IMG/VR virus record: IMGVR_UViG_3300033571_005471
Coordinates: 1 to 27,230 of that record
Strand: one strand, 5' to 3'
DNA length: 27,230 nt
Source of the DNA: a virus
The notes beneath the pieces were generated by a model that saw only the letters and a list, made by a program, of their open reading frames with translations, did not search any database and was not told the origin of the DNA. Numbering within the stretch: the stretch's first letter is position 1; the number at the start of each line of letters is the position of its first letter. Shown piece after piece: positions 13,712-21,909 of the stretch. A program made the translations under genes and the position numbers.

Positions 13712-16700
13712 TGGATCACCCATGCGCCTGCTGTATCCCAGTCTGCAGCCACCAGCAGGATGCCTGCGTTGTTGATTGGCATGTGAACCGCCTCAATGTC
13801 ATAAACCCCGTCCTCGGTCGGGGTGATCCGGCTGATCTGGTACGTGCGGACTTGTGTGTTGACCTGCTTCACCGTGAACACGATCCCGGCGGGCGATCCC
13901 TGCCCGTTGGTGACCGTCAGCGTGCCGGCGTCGTTCACCGTGCCGCTGCCGCCCCAGCTCACCACGTCATAGCTGCCATTGGCCATGGGCTGGGTGCTTA
14001 CCACCGTGCCATCGCCCAGCACAACGCCATTGTTGAACTGATCGTAAAACGTTGCATCCATCGCGACCCGGATCAGATCCCCAGGGCCCACCCCGGTAGT
14101 GATGCCTTCCATTCCGTCGTATGTGGTTTTGAATCTGATCGTGTGATCCCTGAGCCTCCGCATCCTCAGGGTAAACTTCGCCACGTCAATAGCGTGGCTG
14201 CGGTTGGTGCAGAAGTTCGCCAGGTTGATCGACTCGATCGGCAGCGCGTCGCTGCCGTGCGGCGATGCCTCGCGTACCAGCACCTCTTGTTCCTCGGGGA
14301 ATAGGCCGGGGTTGGTGGGGTTGGTTGAGCTGCGTTCTTGGCGCCACTTCACGCTGATGCGTTTTGCTGGCCTATCCTCTGGCGGGATCGACTCAAACTG
14401 GAAGCTGCCCTCAGCGATGTTCCCGGCGGTAAAAAGGGCCTTGTGGGTAACCGCGCCAAATGTGATGAACGGCACTAGGTCGTATTGCCCGTTCACCTCG
14501 CGGAAATCCAGCAGCATTGCGCCGGCCATGTCTGCGATCCACTGGCGGGGCGGCTCATCGCTGATGACAACACCACCATCGAAAAAGTATTTACGGTCGT
14601 AGCACCACTGCGCTGCAGTCTGAAAATTATTCAGTTTGATCAGATCATCGCTGACGCTATTTGGCCCGTACTTTGCATTTGTTAGCCTGTCCAATGCAAG
14701 ATCAGGCCCAAGATGTGATGGGCCTTCGGTTAAGCTATTCAGCAGTCTGCGAACTCTAACGCCACCTGTCACATACACCGACAGCTGGCTAAACTGCCGG
14801 AACTCAAAGGCAGATTTGACATTGGCACCCACCAGGCTGATGCCTGTGTACTGCGGTGGCGATGTGTTTTCTCTGATCTCGTTAACGTAGACAATTTCAT
14901 GCTCTGGCCCGTTGCTGGCCGATGACTGGGCCTCTTCGTAGACGAATGCTTCGGCTAACTTGCCCCACGCATCTAGATAGTTATTATCATCTACCTGCGG
15001 CATTCCAATGTTATCGCGCCGTGCTGCCGTAATCGTGAACGTAGAGCGCGAGCGGGTCACTGTCTCGCCATTGGCCCGCCACACAACGCTGCTAGAGGTG
15101 CCGGTAACGACAGATGACAGCTTGGCGTCGAGAATCACCAGATCACCGGTAGCGGTTGAGCTGCGGATCTCCCAGCCAGACAACGGCTCAAACCTGAACT
15201 CCCACCGCTTTAGCGATGGCATCTGCAGGCTCAAATAGTTAAACGTTGGCTGGTCAGTGCTGCCACGCACGCCGAAACATGGAGCTAACTGGGTAAAAGC
15301 GCCATCGCCAAACTCGCGAAATGACACTCTGAAGAACGAATATCGTTCTTCAATAGTTGATACTGTTCCAGATTGGTACGAGTCAACATTTAACCGCTTG
15401 CCACGTTTTACGTTGTCGCCTTCGCGGAATAGGCACGCCCTGCCGTCAATATCCTCTAGCGTCAACGTATCGCGGAAATTGCACAGCCCGCCAACACGAA
15501 CACCGAGGGTAGACCGTAGCCCGACTTCAACAATCCTGCACTCGCTGGTAGTTGCAACATGGCCCAGTGCGCACCGCAATAGGTGCGGCCCAGATGTTGC
15601 GGTCTGTCTTGCGGTTGCTACGGTGCCATTTGTTCGGATGACGCTGCTGGTCACCGTTGCAGCAGTGCCAGCGCGAACAACCTCGAAATCAGCGTCGATC
15701 GTTATACCGGTTCCGCCAGTGCCGTCCTCTGAGTCGCTGACGAAGATTTGATCGTCAGGATCGCGATTCGTACATATTGCTAGTGCAGAACCGCATTTGT
15801 ATAGGTCGCCGACAACCAAGGCATCATCCCACCCCTTCTGCCGGCCTGCGATAGTTGAGGCAATATCGGCAGCAGTTTCTGAGTGCGCGTCAAGTTCCTC
15901 CACGGGAAATACAATCAATGACCGCACGCGCAACGGGCTGGTCAGCAGTTCGACGGGGCCAGAATCCTCATCAACGTCACCCTCGAACGTGATCTGGCCG
16001 CCTTGAATCGTGATCGTAATATCAAACTTGCTCTCAATCGTTTGGTTGTCATTGGCAACCCTGATCCAGTACGAAATCACATACTGACCATTGGCGGCAT
16101 TGTCGGTAATCAGCTTGGTCCGTACCGTTGCTGAATCGAATGTCGCTGTAACTTGGACCTGATCAGTACCAAGCGTGACGCCGCTGACGGTCATCCGCGC
16201 CGGAAAATCAAACCCTGTAATCCTTGTTTCAGTGCCAGCTACGTAGATCTTGGGGCTTGACTGCAACGCGAACGATGAAACCCAAGTGCCGCCCTCTGCT
16301 GCTGATTGAAATATCGTTTCATAGTCGCTGCTGCGATCAATGCGATACTTGAACGAATTACCAAGCGCAAATGACCCGGATACAACGCCAGAACGGCTAG
16401 AAAAAAATGCCGCCTCTTTTTGGCGTTGCACAACTACGGTCTGGTCTACGTCGCACACAACGTCACTGTTCCCGCTGCTGCCGCGTGGCTTAAGGCGAGC
16501 CGTTACCTGTGGCCTGAGCACCGGGTTGAGCTTCATGCCCAGGTTGTTGCCCATCAACTGATACAGCCCGAAGGTGGTACTGGTTGAGGGTTTGCCGGCA
16601 GCGCTGAACACTGCGGCATAGGTCCCGCCAACGCCACGGGCCTGAAACACGTCAGTGCTGCTAGCGCTGCCAGGATCGTTGGCGCCGGTGCGGCCTGCTA

Positions 16701-17334
16701 CGCGATCGGCCTCCGTGATCCGGCCACCATCTGGCCGATGATAGATCGTGATCCTGGCGCTGCTGTTGTTTGCGCCGCTGCTGCCCAGGTCGTATGTGCC
16801 GATGCTGTTGTCCCCGATGGCAAATCCCAGTGGATCGATGCTGGCCATCGGACCTTCACCAACCATGAAAACAGCCCGGAGCATCTGCGATCCGCCGAGG
16901 CTCCAGATCTGCGACCACAGCAGCGTCGTGTTCACACGCACGCCGCCATAGGTGACGCCGCCAATGGTCTCCCGGTTGGCGTAGATCACCGGGATGGGCT
17001 CGCCGATGCTCGCCACCTCCTGCACCGCGTCAAACCCGCTGCGGGGGGACAGCGCCTGCAGGTTGGTCTGCCCCTGGCCCAGCAATGCCCGCTGCGAGAG
17101 GGACCCGCTGCGTCGCGGGGCGGTGGGTGCCAGCAGCAGGCTGATCACCTGCACGCCGATGCTCACGGCGGCCAAGACCAGCGAAACAATCTGGGCGACG
17201 GTCAGTTCAACGCCAGCAACCGCTGCGGGCCTGGGGGCCTCTGCTGCCCGCTTGCTGAGCTCATCGCGCCAGAACTCATATTGCTCATCGCTCAGCCCCA
17301 GCAGGCTCGCCAGATAGCGATCAGAAGGCAGCAT
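13708..17334 (-). CDS. Lambda gpJ-like tail tip / central fibre protein, 1208 aa
   Basis: The distal tail-tip protein that closes the tube and leads DNA entry. It has a hydrophobic N-terminal segment (VAQIVSLVLAAVSIGVQVIS, about 46-65), then the family-typical SIGEPIPVIYANRETIGGV and LRAVFMVGEG near 110-165. A long middle part (about 300-800) is encoded by more A/T-rich DNA and looks inserted. A conserved phage-tail_3 type region follows (ISLVGANVKSAFEF.., WCYDRKYFFDGG.., QWIADMAGAMLLDFREVNGQ near 850-960), then beta-rich C-terminal domains (fibronectin-like, near 1080-1200). Order after L-like and K-like genes supports the call. ATG 17334 has GGAGG 7 bases upstream and overlaps the K-like gene by 14 bases. 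Confidence 0.9.
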   Translation of the reverse strand: MLPSDRYLASLLGLSDEQYEFWRDELSKRAAEAPRPAAVAGVELTVAQIVSLVLAAVSIGVQVISLLLAPTAPRRSGSLSQRALLGQGQTNLQALSPRSGFDAVQEVASIGEPIPVIYANRETIGGVTYGGVRVNTTLLWSQIWSLGGSQMLRAVFMVGEGPMASIDPLGFAIGDNSIGTYDLGSSGANNSSARITIYHRPDGGRITEADRVAGRTGANDPGSASSTDVFQARGVGGTYAAVFSAAGKPSTSTTFGLYQLMGNNLGMKLNPVLRPQVTARLKPRGSSGNSDVVCDVDQTVVVQRQKEAAFFSSRSGVVSGSFALGNSFKYRIDRSSDYETIFQSAAEGGTWVSSFALQSSPKIYVAGTETRITGFDFPARMTVSGVTLGTDQVQVTATFDSATVRTKLITDNAANGQYVISYWIRVANDNQTIESKFDITITIQGGQITFEGDVDEDSGPVELLTSPLRVRSLIVFPVEELDAHSETAADIASTIAGRQKGWDDALVVGDLYKCGSALAICTNRDPDDQIFVSDSEDGTGGTGITIDADFEVVRAGTAATVTSSVIRTNGTVATARQTATSGPHLLRCALGHVATTSECRIVEVGLRSTLGVRVGGLCNFRDTLTLEDIDGRACLFREGDNVKRGKRLNVDSYQSGTVSTIEERYSFFRVSFREFGDGAFTQLAPCFGVRGSTDQPTFNYLSLQMPSLKRWEFRFEPLSGWEIRSSTATGDLVILDAKLSSVVTGTSSSVVWRANGETVTRSRSTFTITAARRDNIGMPQVDDNNYLDAWGKLAEAFVYEEAQSSASNGPEHEIVYVNEIRENTSPPQYTGISLVGANVKSAFEFRQFSQLSVYVTGGVRVRRLLNSLTEGPSHLGPDLALDRLTNAKYGPNSVSDDLIKLNNFQTAAQWCYDRKYFFDGGVVISDEPPRQWIADMAGAMLLDFREVNGQYDLVPFITFGAVTHKALFTAGNIAEGSFQFESIPPEDRPAKRISVKWRQERSSTNPTNPGLFPEEQEVLVREASPHGSDALPIESINLANFCTNRSHAIDVAKFTLRMRRLRDHTIRFKTTYDGMEGITTGVGPGDLIRVAMDATFYDQFNNGVVLGDGTVVSTQPMANGSYDVVSWGGSGTVNDAGTLTVTNGQGSPAGIVFTVKQVNTQVRTYQISRITPTEDGVYDIEAVHMPINNAGILLVAADWDTAGAWVIQ

Positions 17335-17722
17335 CGCGGGGCCTCCAGTATTCGAGGGGCATCACCTGGGCGGCTACGTCCATCGGCAGCCACTGCGCAC
17401 CGCGGCGGTGATGCACAATCAACAGCCCGTCATCTACCACCACACCAACACCGAGGCACAGGGGCTGGCGGTGGAGCACCAGCGCGTACGGTTCCAGTCT
17501 GTGGGGGACCATTAAACGCCTCCATTCCCGCTGCAGCTGATCCCACTGCCCGGTGGCTGCCATGGCGAACCACTGCGGGTCTAGGTTGGGCATGGCCAGG
17601 CCAGCGGATCGGCGGACCTTGGCGCACATCACCAGGCAGCAGATACCCTCGCCGTCGTCAGGGTCAGCGCCGATCACGTGCGGCAGTTTGGCGCTCACCC
17701 ATGCCGGCCAGTTGCAGGTCAT
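17321..17722 (-). CDS. K-like NlpC/P60-type tail protein, probably inactive, 133 aa
   Basis: It occupies the place of lambda gpK, between L-like and J-like genes. The N-terminal WPAWVSAKLPHVIG and EGICCLVMCAKV match where NlpC/P60 tail peptidases have the nucleophile segment (usually DCWGLV); a Cys is present, but the preceding Asp is Ile. The C-terminal part (RQPLCLGVGVVVDDGLLIVH) matches the usual CHVGxxxxxG strand, but its catalytic His appears replaced by Leu. So the fold is probably kept for tip assembly while hydrolysis may be lost. The later HH pair (VHHRRG) could substitute. Start ATG 17722 overlaps the L-like stop (ATGA). Confidence 0.7.
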   Translation of the reverse strand: MTCNWPAWVSAKLPHVIGADPDDGEGICCLVMCAKVRRSAGLAMPNLDPQWFAMAATGQWDQLQREWRRLMVPHRLEPYALVLHRQPLCLGVGVVVDDGLLIVHHRRGAQWLPMDVAAQVMPLEYWRPRDAAF

Positions 17723-18186
17723 TGCAGCGCCAGATTCCCAGAAGTCGGCAGCGCTCCCACCAACACCTGGCTGAGCATCCTGCCGCCTGGTGAGTTGACG
17801 GCATCGAGCGGGCTGGCGAGCTGCAGCTTGACGATGGGCTCATTTGTGTCGCCCTGCACCTGCCGCGTTGCCCAGTATTCAACCGTCAGCAGCGAGCCGA
17901 GCGACTGATCAGCGCGATTGATCTTGACCGATCGCACCTCCAGTAGCCATTCGCTCTGGCTGGCCTCGGCAAACACGTTCAGGGTTAGGGCGGACGTTGC
18001 TGCGGCGATCACCGCCTCTGATCGATCGCCGCCACGGGTCGATGAGTTGGTCGCCACCGCGACGGGAAGATAGGGGTAGCTCTGCCCGTTGTGCGTGATG
18101 GTCTGACCAATAAAGTAGTTCTGGGCCAGCCAATCGGTGTAGGTTCCATTCCGGCGCTTGAACCGCAGGAAGTTGCAGATCTCCAT
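17719..18186 (-). CDS. L-like minor tail protein, 155 aa
   Basis: It sits directly after the tape measure, where lambda-like phages encode the minor tail protein L that starts the tail tip. The sequence is beta-rich (ITHNGQSYPYLPVAVA, SALTLNVFAEASQSEWLLEV, SLLTVEYWATRQVQGD, IVKLQLASPLDAVNSPGG), in line with tail-hub proteins of this group. Lambda gpL binds an iron-sulfur cluster; this protein has a single Cys (C4), so no such cluster is expected. The ATG at 18186 overlaps the tape-measure TAA by one base. The call rests on order and fold pattern. Confidence 0.7.
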   Translation of the reverse strand: MEICNFLRFKRRNGTYTDWLAQNYFIGQTITHNGQSYPYLPVAVATNSSTRGGDRSEAVIAAATSALTLNVFAEASQSEWLLEVRSVKINRADQSLGSLLTVEYWATRQVQGDTNEPIVKLQLASPLDAVNSPGGRMLSQVLVGALPTSGNLALQ

Positions 18187-21100
18187 TAGCTCAGACCCGC
18201 CTGGCGCCTGATGGTGACGTTGTTCACGTTCCGTTTGTGCGCCAGCGCGGCGCCTTGCTTGGCAGACTCGCGGCCGATCCGTTGCGCCTCATCTTTGGTG
18301 ACAAAATCGAGCTCGCCAATTTGCACGGTCTCGAATCGGATAAGGCCATCAACGCTGCCCACACCCATGCCAGCAGCGCCCATGCCGCCGTCGATGCCGC
18401 CGCGCTGGAATGGCACGCTCAGGCCCTCCATGCCCCGCTGGAACGGCACGCTCAGGCCGCTGGTGGATGCTGCAGCGCTGCCCTGCTGGGATGATGTGCC
18501 AGCGGTGGGGGCAGTGGCCTGGAATGGCACGGACAGGCCCCGCAGGCTGGCGCTGTTGATCGATTGGAGCGCCTCGGTGGCCTCAGCCGGGATGATGCTG
18601 CCGGCTTGGTAGGGGACGAACAGTTCGGGGCCGTTTTCGCCGACTGGGTAGGGGCGGCCTGCTGAGACGCCGCCGCCTAGGGCGCGGGGGAGCGCCGCAG
18701 GAAAATCGGTCATCGTAACGGCCGACGATGAATCCGCATATCTGCCAACATCGGCCATGTTGCCGCCACTAGGCGCAGCACCCGCAACCGCCCCAAGCGC
18801 CTTAAGGATGGTCTGCAGCACGATCATCGTCATCTGTTTGGCGATGATTTCTGCGGCCATCTGCGCAAAGTTCTGGGCCACGTCTTGGAAGAATCCGGCC
18901 AGCACCTCTCGCGCACTCGCGGCGCCGGTTATCAGTTCCTGGAACGCATTGCCAAACGCGCCGCCAATGCCATCGGCGCTGCGGCCCGCCAGCTCGGAGA
19001 TGCTGACCATTTCAGCCAGATCGGCTTTAAGTTGGCCGATCTGCAATGCAATGGCAGCCGGCTGGTCTAATTGCGCTGCAACGGCTTGGTCAATAAGCTC
19101 AATTTGCCTCGCATATAGGCCATTCATTTTCTCCAAGGCTGCAAGGTTCGCTGCCTTGTCTTCCGAATCTTGGATTGCATCAATGCCTTTTCTCAACACA
19201 GCAATCACAAGTGCCTGATCTTGATAGATCTTGGCCTTTTGAAGCTCGGCTTCAATCACATTACTGCTTACGCCTTCCATGGTTAGGCGGTTGCGCAGCT
19301 GCAGCTCCTTTGCATTGTTTTCCAGCTCTTCATTCTGATCAATCAGCCCTTGAGTTAGCTTCTGCGTAAATTCTATTCTATCAAATTCGCGCAGTTCGCC
19401 AATTTGCTCTTTGATCAATGCCAACTCTTTTTCTGCCTGCTTCACTCGCTCGCGGGCCTGGGCAATGTCGCCCTCTCCCTTCACGTCCCGCACGGGGGCC
19501 GGCTGAAACCCTGGCATGTCAGCGCCGGGGAGCAGCCGTTGTGACATTGGCACTGCGGCGCCGGTTGCAGCGCCGCTCCAACCGCTGATCCATGGCCGCA
19601 CTATGTTCTGTTCAAGCGCCCGCCACGGATCGCCACCGTTTAGAGCGTTGACGTGGCTGGTTACATGAGTGCCAAATGTTCGCCCGGTTTCACCTTGAGT
19701 GCCAAGAATGCCCCCCTTTGCAAGATCCATTCCAGGCGATACGTTCACCTTGTCAAAATGACCGAGCAGCATTTCATACCGCTTGCCGTCAACGCCGATG
19801 AATTCGCCTGTGATCCAGTTGCCGTACCCCTTGCCGCTGGCACCCCGCCCTGAGCCTTGGAATCCGGTTTTAATATTGGTCAGCGCGACAGGCGCGGGGA
19901 CCGCAGCACCGACGCCGCCAGGTAGCACCACGTCATAGCCCGACTGCTCAGCATCCGGGTCACGTGTCCATCTGGTTGTAGCACCGCCTCTGAATCCGCT
20001 GCCCGCCCCGACAGCGCCCCCTGCACTTCCCATCACCTGCGCTCTATTCTCCAGCGCATCAATCCGCTGGCGCTCGGTCATGTTCGCCAAGGTTTGCTTG
20101 TGGACGGTTTCGGCCTGCTGCAGTGCGCGGCGTGCATCGTTCACGGTTCGCTGAGCTTCTGCAACCCGTGAGGTGCCTTCGCTGAATCCCATCATGAATT
20201 CAGTGAGCATCTTGGCCGCTGCCCGAGCTGGGCCCATTAGACCCTCACTCCAGAGATTGAGCGCCCTTGATTGGATAGTTTGAGTAAATTCAAACTGCTT
20301 CAATGCAAGCGATTTGCTGTTTTCATACCGCTGATTATCCAGCTCGATTGCATTGCTTTGCAGGCCTTCATTTGTCTGCAACTGATTTTCTGCAAGGCGA
20401 GCCTGCATCCGAATTTGCTCGGCCTCGTATTTGCGGCCGGCAGCTTCGGCGGCTTTGGCGGCTTTTTCGGCGGCTTCGCCACCAGCCGTGGTGCCGTTTG
20501 TAGTGCCACCCGTAAGCGGTGGGATAACTGGCGCAGGCGGCACGCCAGGCATAGCCAGCGCCCTTTCGTTTTGCTGCCTTAATCTGTAATCAGCTCGCTG
20601 CTGTTCTATATTCCGCTGGCGCATTTCCGCCATCATGCCTTGCTGCGTTAATGGGTTGAGCCCCATTGCCCGCACCGCAGCATTAGCATTACGCGCAAAC
20701 TGCGCCTCCCTGTCCCTTGCCCCGGCGGTATTATTTGCCTCATCAATCAACCGCTGAATCTCGCTAACTACAGCGGTCGCTTGCGTTAATGCCCACTTGA
20801 AAACAGGCTCTAGCGTCTTGCCGATTGTTTGCGCCAAAACCTGCACAGAATCGGTCAGGGTTGACATTCGACCCCTTAAGGTGTCGCTTTGCGCAATAGC
20901 ACCATTGGCGTACTTTCCGCCACTATCGGTCAGCTTAATCAATGCAAATTCAACAGCTTCAGCGCTGATTTGCCCCTTTTCAAGCGCTTTTTGAAACTCA
21001 ATGCCTGTTAATCCATACTCTTTACGCAAGACCTGCTGTAGCGCAACGCCACGCTCTTGGAACTGGAGCAGCTCTTCGCCCTGCAGTCTGCCCTTTGCTT

Positions 21101-21779
21101 GAACCTGGCCATAGGCGGTGGCTAGGCCGCCAAGCTCCGCACCAGTGGCGCCGCTGACATCGGCTAGGCGCCTGGTAATGTCAACAACCTTTTCTGTCTC
21201 AACGCCAAACGCCTGAAGGCGCTTTGCCGTGTCAATCAGCTCTGTGCTGGTGAACGGAGTAACCGCGCCAAGCTGCTGCAGCTGCTGAACTATGTCCTTT
21301 GCTCGCTCGGCGCTCCCTGTCAGCACCTCTAGGCTTCTGGTTTGCGATTCAAGCTCAGCTGCGTTGCCAAATACGAACCTGACGGCCTCAATCCCTGCGT
21401 AGGCCGCAATTAGGCGGCCCGCGGCAGCTGCCATGCCGGCAATCCTTGTATTGGTCTGGCTTGCCGTTCCATCTAGTCCTTGGAGCCTCCCCTCCAGCCG
21501 CTGAATCTCAGCCCCGTACTTCTGGAACTCCCGGCCACCGATCCGAGCCTGTTCCTGCAGCCCGCGCAATGCCGCCACGCTGGTTCGGATCCCGGCAATC
21601 GTGCCGTCATTGGCGCGGGCGAGCTGCAGCGTTGCGGTGCGCAGCGCTGTTTTCTGCTGCTTGGTTACCTGCGCGGCCTGGCCCAGATCCTGCAGCGACC
21701 GTTTCACCCGATCGATATTCCCGCCGCCCTTCACGTCGGCCGAGATCTGGATGGCGGTTTCCATGCTCATCCGGGCCAT
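18186..21779 (-). CDS. Tail tape measure protein, 1197 aa, with degenerate M23-like insert
   Basis: It sets tail length and helps DNA passage. The N-terminal helices (RVKRSLQDLGQAAQVTKQQK) lead into the conserved tape-measure region (about 130-330; VTPFTSTELIDTAKRLQAFG, GATGAELGGLATAYGQVQAK). Long Gln/Ala/Glu-rich coiled coils follow. Near 600-730 is an M23 peptidase-like segment: LLGHFDKVNVSPGMDLAKGG, GTQGETGRTFGTHVTSHVN. The last motif has two His separated by three residues instead of one, so activity is doubtful. A hydrophobic stretch lies near 985-1015 (MTMIVLQTILKALGAVAGAA). The C-terminus repeats GLSVPFQ three times. The gene starts 38 bases after late element B and follows a terminator-like hairpin. 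Confidence 0.95.
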   Translation of the reverse strand: MARMSMETAIQISADVKGGGNIDRVKRSLQDLGQAAQVTKQQKTALRTATLQLARANDGTIAGIRTSVAALRGLQEQARIGGREFQKYGAEIQRLEGRLQGLDGTASQTNTRIAGMAAAAGRLIAAYAGIEAVRFVFGNAAELESQTRSLEVLTGSAERAKDIVQQLQQLGAVTPFTSTELIDTAKRLQAFGVETEKVVDITRRLADVSGATGAELGGLATAYGQVQAKGRLQGEELLQFQERGVALQQVLRKEYGLTGIEFQKALEKGQISAEAVEFALIKLTDSGGKYANGAIAQSDTLRGRMSTLTDSVQVLAQTIGKTLEPVFKWALTQATAVVSEIQRLIDEANNTAGARDREAQFARNANAAVRAMGLNPLTQQGMMAEMRQRNIEQQRADYRLRQQNERALAMPGVPPAPVIPPLTGGTTNGTTAGGEAAEKAAKAAEAAGRKYEAEQIRMQARLAENQLQTNEGLQSNAIELDNQRYENSKSLALKQFEFTQTIQSRALNLWSEGLMGPARAAAKMLTEFMMGFSEGTSRVAEAQRTVNDARRALQQAETVHKQTLANMTERQRIDALENRAQVMGSAGGAVGAGSGFRGGATTRWTRDPDAEQSGYDVVLPGGVGAAVPAPVALTNIKTGFQGSGRGASGKGYGNWITGEFIGVDGKRYEMLLGHFDKVNVSPGMDLAKGGILGTQGETGRTFGTHVTSHVNALNGGDPWRALEQNIVRPWISGWSGAATGAAVPMSQRLLPGADMPGFQPAPVRDVKGEGDIAQARERVKQAEKELALIKEQIGELREFDRIEFTQKLTQGLIDQNEELENNAKELQLRNRLTMEGVSSNVIEAELQKAKIYQDQALVIAVLRKGIDAIQDSEDKAANLAALEKMNGLYARQIELIDQAVAAQLDQPAAIALQIGQLKADLAEMVSISELAGRSADGIGGAFGNAFQELITGAASAREVLAGFFQDVAQNFAQMAAEIIAKQMTMIVLQTILKALGAVAGAAPSGGNMADVGRYADSSSAVTMTDFPAALPRALGGGVSAGRPYPVGENGPELFVPYQAGSIIPAEATEALQSINSASLRGLSVPFQATAPTAGTSSQQGSAAASTSGLSVPFQRGMEGLSVPFQRGGIDGGMGAAGMGVGSVDGLIRFETVQIGELDFVTKDEAQRIGRESAKQGAALAHKRNVNNVTIRRQAGLS
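18410..18535 (-). repeat. GLSVPFQ repeat in the tape-measure C-terminus
   Basis: Three near-identical DNA units (plus strand: ctggaatggcacgctcaggc, ctggaacggcacgctcaggc, ctggaatggcacggacaggc) encode GLSVPFQ each time; two lie close together and the third about 85 bases away. This suggests recent small-scale duplication in the tail's distal end. Confidence 0.6.
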
Positions 21780-21800
21780 GCTTTATTCGTTCGCCGGTCC

Positions 21801-21819
21801 TACGGTCAGGCTATGGATC
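21801..21819 (-). promoter_or_regulatory. Late element B (candidate promoter) before the tape measure
   Basis: Minus strand GATCCATAGCCTGACCGTA: core TCCATAGCCTGA starts 38 bases before ATG 21779. It lies about 10 bases downstream of a terminator-like hairpin (21830-21859). A new promoter would be needed here if that hairpin stops the upstream transcript. Unlike elements A and C, no stop codon of an upstream gene is involved, so conservation of the core cannot come from coding. Confidence 0.6.
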
Positions 21820-21829
21820 CCCAAACAGC

Positions 21830-21859
21830 AGAAAGGCCCCAGTCTCCCAGGGCCTTTCT
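21830..21859 (-). terminator. Terminator-like hairpin between chaperone and tape measure
   Basis: A perfect 10-bp inverted repeat, AGAAAGGCCC ... GGGCCTTTCT, with a 10-base loop in the 130-base gap. On the minus strand the second arm ends TTTCT and is followed by GCTGTTTG, a modest U-rich tail; on the plus strand the arms read the same way. It would end or attenuate the transcript from the tail-tube/chaperone genes. Confidence 0.6.
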
Positions 21860-21909
21860 AAGGCAAGCAATTGCCGAGCTTTCGCTCCAACTGCTTTAAA
21901 AGCATAGCA

